Assembly: GCA_949502235.1 (NCBI GenBank)
Contig: CATBDC010000042.1
Coordinates: 1 to 35,105 of the forward strand
Source: an uncultured Lachnospiraceae bacterium
GTDB taxonomy: Bacteria > Bacillota > Clostridia > Lachnospirales > Lachnospiraceae
Length of the DNA: 35,105 nucleotides
Direction of reading: 5' to 3'
A program made the position numbers and the translations under genes. This document shows, piece after piece, positions 30,319 to 35,105 of this stretch (positions are counted from its first letter, which is position 1; each line of letters opens with the position of its first letter). Below the pieces are notes generated by a model. The model made no database searches. It was given only the letters and a program-made list of their open reading frames with translations, and was not told where the DNA came from.

Positions 30319-32367
30319 ATGGAGACGGGAAAAAGGAAGATTTTGGCGGTATTACTTGGCGTGCTGCTTGTTTGCACCATGTCAGGATGCAGGCGGGACG
30401 GCGGTGAGACAGAAACCGGTATTGCCAAAGCAGCAGATACGTCTTCCCACGCGTCTGTAAGTACGGTGACCCTTACAGAAGGAAAATACAGTGAAGAAAA
30501 GCTGGATGATACTTGGGATGAAAACCAGGCAGTCTATTTATGCCTTGAAAATGATAAGATTACTATAGAGGAGCGTACTGGCTTGGAGAAGGGAGATGGG
30601 GCTGCCCTTAAAGATAAAGTGGAGATTACTAAGAGCACTGCTGTCATCAAAAGTGCAGGAACCTATGTTTTTTCTGGAACGCTAAAGGATGGTCAGATCA
30701 TTGTAGATGTGGATAAGGAGGAAACGGTCAGGCTGGTTTTTAACGGAGTCTCTCTGACCTGCACTAGTTTAGCGCCTGTTTACTTAAAGGGCGGCAACGT
30801 CATCATCACACTGACGGAGGGGACAGAGAATACTCTTGAGGACGGCAGTGTTTACGAGTTTGAAGATGAAGGGGCAAAAGAACCAAAAGCAGCGGTTTTT
30901 TCAAAAGACGATTTGACTTTTAACGGAACAGGGACGCTTCATGTAATCGGAAATTATTGTCATGGGATTCAGTGTAAGGACGATTTGAAATTTATCAGCG
31001 GCACTTACATCATCTCAGCAGTCAATGACGGGATTGTGGGAAAAGACAGCGTATCCATTCGGGATGGACATTTTACCATAGAAAGCGGTGACGACGGAAT
31101 CAAGGCTTCTAACACCGAAGATTCGGATAAGGGTTATGTTCTCATTGAAAATGGGTTTTTCCAGATAATGGCCGATGGCGATGGAATTCAGGCAGAGACG
31201 CTTCTTCGGATAAACGGCGGTGATTTTGAGATTACCACAGGAGATGGAGGCCAGAATGTGAAGACAGTCTCTGATATGCATAGCCCTGACGCCAGACAAG
31301 GAAGCAAAACTGGAATGTTGGGTGATAAAGGGGCAGAGATGGAGGGGCGAATACCAGAAGGGGGAATGGCACCGCCAGAAGGAGACATACCAGAAGGGGG
31401 AATGGCGCCGCCAGAAGGAGACATACCAGAAGGGGGAATGGCGCCGCCAGAAGGAGACATACCAGAAGGAGGAATGACGCCGCCAGAAGGAGACATACCA
31501 GAAGGAGGAATGACGCCGCCGAAAGGCGACATGCCGGCTCACGAAGATGGGGAATCTGAGACTGTCAGCACAAAAGGGTTAAAATCCTATGTAGAATTAA
31601 TTATTGCAGGAGGAGAATTTAATCTGGACACACAGGATGACGGAATCCACAGTAATCAAAATGTTATGGTTCAGGGAGGCTCAATCACCGTTTCCACCGG
31701 AGACGACGGAATTCACGCTGAGAAAACGTTGATTGTAGATGGCGGAAGTATAGACATTCAGAAAAGCTACGAAGGACTGGAGGGATTTGATATTGTCATT
31801 AAAGATGGGGATATAAAGATTGAAGCCTCAGACGACGGAATCAACGCTGCAGGAGACTCTGAAGCCGTTACGGAAGAAAAGAAGAAGGATTTTATGGCAG
31901 ACGAGGATCAGGGCGCCTCTATGACCATCAACGGAGGCATTATATACGTCAACGCCAATGGTGACGGACTGGACGCTAATGGAGACATTTTCATAGGCGG
32001 AGGCGAGGTCACGGTACACGGGCCGGCTGACGGTGGAAACGGTACCCTGGACTATGCGGCCTCCTGCAGGATAACAGGCGGCACATTGGTTGCCATCGGA
32101 AGCATTGGAATGGCTCAGAAGCCAAGCGAGGATTCCACGCAGGTGTCGCTGGTATTTCAAATGGACAAGGCAATCCAGGCGGGAGCCGTTATTTCCCTGA
32201 AAGACAAAGAGGGGAATACGCTTGCCGAGACGGTTACAGAGAAAACCGCCCAGTGGTTTGCAATATCATCTCCAAACCTGTCGGTAGGGGAGGAGTATAT
32301 ATTTTGTGCAGGAACGGCTGAAAAAGAAGTAAAACCAACCCAGATTGTCAGTCAATTTTCCTTTTAG
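30319..32367 (+). CDS. lipoprotein with Cthe_2159-like beta-helix carbohydrate-binding domain
   Basis: 682 residues. A lipoprotein signal ends in M-S-G-C24. The rest is a right-handed beta-helix with repeated turns such as DDGIKASN, DDGIHSNQN, DDGIHAEK, DDGINAAG and GDGLDANG, the Ca-binding acidic turns of the Cthe_2159 (polygalacturonate-binding) family. It is interrupted at about residues 345-404 by five tandem 12-residue repeats of the type IPEGGMAPPEGD. ATG 30319 is chosen because it gives the lipoprotein signal; the frame open from 30178 would overlap the DUF4956 gene. It probably sits on the outer face of the membrane and binds acidic glycan. The third gene of the VTC module; a CotH kinase gene, frequent in such modules, is absent here. 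Confidence 0.88.
   Translation: METGKRKILAVLLGVLLVCTMSGCRRDGGETETGIAKAADTSSHASVSTVTLTEGKYSEEKLDDTWDENQAVYLCLENDKITIEERTGLEKGDGAALKDKVEITKSTAVIKSAGTYVFSGTLKDGQIIVDVDKEETVRLVFNGVSLTCTSLAPVYLKGGNVIITLTEGTENTLEDGSVYEFEDEGAKEPKAAVFSKDDLTFNGTGTLHVIGNYCHGIQCKDDLKFISGTYIISAVNDGIVGKDSVSIRDGHFTIESGDDGIKASNTEDSDKGYVLIENGFFQIMADGDGIQAETLLRINGGDFEITTGDGGQNVKTVSDMHSPDARQGSKTGMLGDKGAEMEGRIPEGGMAPPEGDIPEGGMAPPEGDIPEGGMAPPEGDIPEGGMTPPEGDIPEGGMTPPKGDMPAHEDGESETVSTKGLKSYVELIIAGGEFNLDTQDDGIHSNQNVMVQGGSITVSTGDDGIHAEKTLIVDGGSIDIQKSYEGLEGFDIVIKDGDIKIEASDDGINAAGDSEAVTEEKKKDFMADEDQGASMTINGGIIYVNANGDGLDANGDIFIGGGEVTVHGPADGGNGTLDYAASCRITGGTLVAIGSIGMAQKPSEDSTQVSLVFQMDKAIQAGAVISLKDKEGNTLAETVTEKTAQWFAISSPNLSVGEEYIFCAGTAEKEVKPTQIVSQFSF
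31351..31530 (+). repeat. five 36-bp in-frame tandem repeats
   Basis: Units begin ATACCAGAAGGGGGAATG or a close variant at 31351, 31387, 31423, 31459 and 31495, each encoding 12 residues. They differ by a few bases, mainly A/T at the MAPP/MTPP codon and G/A in the glycine codons. The near identity points to recent expansion and probable copy-number variation without loss of frame. Confidence 0.95.
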
Positions 32368-32370
32368 GCA

Positions 32371-32392
32371 GATTCCGTTTCGGAAATCTTTT
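32371..32392 (+). terminator. weak terminator after the beta-helix lipoprotein gene
   Basis: GATTCCG/CGGAAATC can pair with one bulged base around TTT and is followed by TTTT. The stem is short, so readthrough is likely. Confidence 0.35.
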
Positions 32393-32399
32393 GAAAATC

Positions 32400-32428
32400 T
32401 TGCTGTCGGGAAATGAATGTGATACAAT
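32400..32428 (+). promoter_or_regulatory. promoter of the XpaC/TelA operon
   Basis: TTGCTG (32400-32405), a 17-base spacer and TACAAT (32423-32428). The transcription start is expected near 32435, about 70 bases before the ATG. Confidence 0.55.
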
Positions 32429-32448
32429 AATCCCATCCTGAACGAAAG

Positions 32449-32473
32449 AGTCTTATGTAATTTACATGGGACT
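32449..32473 (+). promoter_or_regulatory. 25-bp dyad in the leader of the XpaC/TelA operon
   Basis: AGTCTTATGTAA and TTACATGGGACT are complementary if two U-G wobbles are allowed, around a single central T. It lies just downstream of the predicted transcription start, a usual place for a repressor operator or leader hairpin. Confidence 0.4.
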
Positions 32474-32504
32474 TTGAATACGTACAGCAGATTTGGAGGA
32501 CAAG

Positions 32505-33800
32505 ATGATAAATCGGGATTGGGAGAAGTTTGGGGAGGATATCCGTAAGACGGTGCAGGATGCCATTGATGCCCAGGACTTCGGGAAATTGAATCAGACG
32601 ATTACGAATACGATTAATAATGCGGTTGACAGCGTTTCCAGAAATATCCGGAACGCTCAGGAAGCGCAGCAATTTCAGTCAAGAGGCAGGGGTCCTGTGA
32701 ACAGAAGCTTTGGTTCACAGGATACTGTTCGTGGGAGAGATAACAGAAGGAATGGACATTTGGGGCAGGAGTATGGCTATGGCAGCGGGAGGAAGAAGCA
32801 GCTTCCGGTGTTGTACCGCAAACCCGCCGGTGTGCAGGTGGGCGGCACGCTTACGACGGTATTTGGGGCAGTCGCAGGCAGTATGTTCTCCGTAGCCCTG
32901 GTGTTTTTCGTTATCACAGCATTGATGGCCGGAGCATTCGGGATTCCGGAGATTATGGTTACAGCGCTGTTTTTGATATTTGCAGTCGCGGGATTTGTGG
33001 CCTTTGGGTGCGGCGCCGGTATACAAGGCAGGGTGAAAAGGTTCCGCACATACGTGCAGGTTCTCGGTATGCGTGAGTATTGCAATATCCGTGAGCTTTC
33101 AGAGAAGGTTCATAAGAGCGTCAAATTTGTAGTCAAGGATTTGGAATATATGTTTGCCAAGGGATGGTTTCTGGAGGGGCATCTGGATGATGAAAAGACC
33201 TGTCTAATCACAAGCCATGGGATGTATCAGCAGTACAAGCAGATACAGGCGGACAGAAGGGTAGCTGAACAGGAAAAGGCGGCAAAGCAGCAGCGGGCAG
33301 AGGACGAGAGCATCCCGCAGAACAATCGGGGTACAGAAGGCGGACATTCTAAGCTGCCGCCAGAGGTACAGAAGGTGGTGGATGAGGGGGATGCCTATAT
33401 CCGGAAGATTCACGCCTGCAATGACGCTATCTCCGGCGCAGAGATATCTGCGAAGATTTCCCACATGGAGATGCTGGTGGATAAGATTTTCGACAGGGTA
33501 GAGCAGGAGCCTGAAGCTGTGGACGACATCCGCAGGCTGATGGAATATTATCTGCCCACCACCGTGAAGCTTTTGGAGGCGTACCGTGAATTGGACGCCC
33601 AGCCTGTGGACGGTGAAAATATTCGTTCTTCCAAAAGGGAGATTGAGGAGACGCTGGATACGCTTAACATGGCGTTTGAAAAGCTATTGGACGGGCTGTT
33701 TAAGGAGACGGCGTGGGATGTGTCTTCAGATATTTCGGTGCTGCATACCTTGCTTGCCCAGGAGGGGCTTATGGATGACGGTTTGCACAAGCCCAGGTAA
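32505..33800 (+). CDS. XpaC-like protein (5-bromo-4-chloroindolyl phosphate hydrolysis family)
   Basis: 431 residues. An N-terminal amphipathic part (about 1-50), a Gly/Arg-rich linker, two membrane helices (about 115-165) and a soluble alpha-helical C-terminal domain (RTYVQVLGMREYCNIRELSE onward) with coiled-coil character. The family is named for a weak phosphatase phenotype; no catalytic motif is evident. It is regularly encoded next to TelA, as here, and is thought to act at the membrane in toxic-anion or envelope-stress tolerance. ATG 32505 with GGAGGA 4 bases upstream is preferred to the TTG at 32493. Confidence 0.85.
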   Translation: MINRDWEKFGEDIRKTVQDAIDAQDFGKLNQTITNTINNAVDSVSRNIRNAQEAQQFQSRGRGPVNRSFGSQDTVRGRDNRRNGHLGQEYGYGSGRKKQLPVLYRKPAGVQVGGTLTTVFGAVAGSMFSVALVFFVITALMAGAFGIPEIMVTALFLIFAVAGFVAFGCGAGIQGRVKRFRTYVQVLGMREYCNIRELSEKVHKSVKFVVKDLEYMFAKGWFLEGHLDDEKTCLITSHGMYQQYKQIQADRRVAEQEKAAKQQRAEDESIPQNNRGTEGGHSKLPPEVQKVVDEGDAYIRKIHACNDAISGAEISAKISHMEMLVDKIFDRVEQEPEAVDDIRRLMEYYLPTTVKLLEAYRELDAQPVDGENIRSSKREIEETLDTLNMAFEKLLDGLFKETAWDVSSDISVLHTLLAQEGLMDDGLHKPR

Positions 33801-33834
33801 GAAGAAAGATTTATTGTGAAGGATGGGAGATAAG

Positions 33835-34968
33835 ATGAAGAACGAATTTGAGAACTTTCAGGCGACTCCAAAGTTGACGCTTAACCCTTTTCAGGACGAG
33901 CCAAAACCCCAGGCAGTAAAAGAAGAAAAAGGGCCTGTGCTGGATGAGAATATTTTATCAGAGGAGGAACGGCGGGCGGTGGATGCCTTTGCCGCACAGA
34001 TTGACTTGATGAACTCCAATGCGATCTTACAGTATGGGGCTGGGACCCAGAAGAAGATGGCGGATTTTTCCGAGGCGGCGTTGGAGAATGTGCGGACAAA
34101 GGATCTGGGAGAAGTGGGCGAGCTGCTTCAAGGAGTGGTGAAGGAGCTTCGCAGTTTTGACGAGGAGGAGGAAAAGGGCCTCTTTGGAATCTTCAAGAAG
34201 GGATCTGGCAGAATCCAGGCCATGAAAGCTAAGTATGCCAAGGCAGAGACGAATATCAACCAGATTTGCAGAGTACTGGAATCCCATCAGGTGCAGCTTC
34301 TTAAGGATGTTGCGGTGCTGGATAAGATGTATGAGCTGAATCTGACATATTTTAAAGAGTTGTCCATGTATATCCTAGCAGGAAAGAAGAAGCTTGCCGA
34401 GGTGCGAAGCACTAAGCTTCCCGAACTTCTTTCTAAGGCGTCGCGCTCAGGGCTTGCAGAGGATGCCCAGGCGGCAAGGGATTTAGATGCCATGTGCAAC
34501 CGGTTCGAGAAGAAGATTCATGATCTGGAGCTGACTCGAACGGTTTCCATGCAGACGGCTCCCCAGATACGGCTGGTGCAGGGCAACGATACTTTGATGG
34601 TGGAGAAGATTCAGTCTACCATTGTCAATACCATTCCTCTCTGGAAAAGCCAGATGGTGCTGACCCTTGGCGTAGAGCATTCTGCCCAGGCTGCCGCCGC
34701 TCAGCGTGAAGTGACGGATATGACCAATGAGCTTCTGCGAAGGAATGCAGATAAGCTCAAGCTGGCGGTCACAGAGACGGCCAGGGAGTCGGAGAGGGGC
34801 ATCGTGGAGATTGAGACTCTTAAGCATACCAACGAGACTTTAATCTCTACTCTTGATGAGGTGATGCAGATTCAGAGAGAGGGAAGAAAGAAGCGGGCAG
34901 AGGCAGAGCAGGAGATGGTGCGTTTGGAGCATGAGCTGAAGACAAAGCTTTTGCAGGTACAGGGCTAG
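33835..34968 (+). CDS. TelA-family toxic anion resistance protein
   Basis: 377 residues, mostly alpha-helical and coiled-coil, with the TelA/KlaA core: AKYAKAETNINQICRVLESH, QLLKDVAVLDKMYELNLTYF, ELTRTVSMQTAPQIRLVQG and NTIPLWKSQMVLTLG. Family members are linked to tellurite and other stress resistance; the mechanism is unknown. ATG 33835 has GGGAG about 5 bases upstream; the ATG at 33823 has no properly spaced site. It forms a two-gene operon with the XpaC-like gene. Confidence 0.9.
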   Translation: MKNEFENFQATPKLTLNPFQDEPKPQAVKEEKGPVLDENILSEEERRAVDAFAAQIDLMNSNAILQYGAGTQKKMADFSEAALENVRTKDLGEVGELLQGVVKELRSFDEEEEKGLFGIFKKGSGRIQAMKAKYAKAETNINQICRVLESHQVQLLKDVAVLDKMYELNLTYFKELSMYILAGKKKLAEVRSTKLPELLSKASRSGLAEDAQAARDLDAMCNRFEKKIHDLELTRTVSMQTAPQIRLVQGNDTLMVEKIQSTIVNTIPLWKSQMVLTLGVEHSAQAAAAQREVTDMTNELLRRNADKLKLAVTETARESERGIVEIETLKHTNETLISTLDEVMQIQREGRKKRAEAEQEMVRLEHELKTKLLQVQG

Positions 34969-35027
34969 TACGCTTTAGATAAAAACAAATAGGTCAGTGC
35001 ACGAAAGGAATTATTTAGAAAAAAGCC

Positions 35028-35056
35028 TTGATTTTACAGGGATTTGGTGCTATACT
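35028..35056 (+). promoter_or_regulatory. promoter-like sequence near the right edge
   Basis: TTGATT (35028-35033), a 17-base spacer and TATACT (35051-35056). It probably drives a gene beyond the window; no coding region is recognisable in the last 137 bases. Confidence 0.5.
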
Positions 35057-35105
35057 CCTGTCTTTGACAGTTAGTAGATTAAATAATCGCTGTATCCCTT
35101 GTGTT

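Noticed and set aside
31015-31542. Open frames of 175 and 114 codons on the minus strand over the tandem repeats
   Set aside because: They are by-products of the 36-bp repeats and biased codons of the lipoprotein gene on the plus strand; no ribosome binding site or recognisable domain.
1-35105. Recombinase, transposase, CRISPR array, tRNA or rRNA
   Set aside because: None of the coding frames shows serine or tyrosine recombinase or transposase motifs, and no tRNA-like, rRNA-like or regularly spaced repeat array was seen. The switch enzyme must be encoded outside.

Overview
The window looks like the chromosome of a gut-type Gram-positive Clostridia member, most likely Lachnospiraceae. The signs are strong AGGAGG-type ribosome binding sites, tightly packed ATGA-overlapping genes, a sporulation-lineage D,D-carboxypeptidase, LoaP/NusG-like antiterminators heading a polysaccharide operon, and the VTC / DUF4956 / Cthe_2159-like and XpaC / TelA gene sets. 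This placement rests on gene content only; there is no rRNA or tRNA in the window.

Layout. Positions 1-2900 hold a membrane-anchored TPR/chitobiase-C-like protein (its 5' end is probably outside the window), a small rubredoxin and a secreted D-alanyl-D-alanine carboxypeptidase closed by a terminator. On the minus strand, 2937-3971 encodes an SMC/OLD-like AAA ATPase with its own promoter. Positions 4155-4409 hold a striking element: two 26-bp perfect inverted repeats, each itself a hairpin, flank 196 bp that carries a near-consensus promoter (TTGACT-17 bp-TACAAT) pointing left, away from the polysaccharide operon. This reads as a phase-variable promoter captured in the OFF orientation.

Positions 4392-28693 are one long rightward polysaccharide (capsule/exopolysaccharide) operon. 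It opens with three tandem NusG-family antiterminators. A first sugar-modifying block follows: aminotransferase, PglD/NeuD-type acetyltransferase, ATP-grasp-HAD fusion, PIG-L deacetylase, PglC-type initiating phosphoglycosyl transferase, a DapDC-like PLP decarboxylase and a second ATP-grasp ligase. Next come glycan assembly genes (GT4, TagB/TagF-like polyol-phosphate transferase, GT52-like transferase, EpsG/Wzy polymerase). A nonulosonate block follows (NeuB-like synthase without SAF domain, CBS-phosphomannose-isomerase fusion, CMP-nonulosonate synthetase-HAD fusion), then a Wzx flippase, an IspD/TarI-like cytidylyltransferase, an extended SDR, an O-acyltransferase and the complete UDP-N-acetyl-L-fucosamine pathway (CapE, CapF, CapG). 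A strong terminator lies at 28731-28773. Two genes for putative acetylating enzymes carry runs of exactly ten G inside the coding sequence, the classic signature of slipped-strand phase variation. The locus therefore appears to have two layers of variation: promoter inversion for on/off and G-tracts for decoration.

Positions 28866-32367 hold a three-gene module: VTC-domain protein, DUF4956 membrane protein and a beta-helix carbohydrate-binding lipoprotein with five 36-bp tandem repeats. Positions 32505-34968 encode an XpaC-like and TelA-like pair with its own promoter, and a further promoter-like sequence near the right edge probably serves a gene outside the window. I saw no insertion sequence, recombinase gene, tRNA, rRNA or CRISPR array. 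The recombinase that would flip the promoter must be elsewhere if the switch is active.
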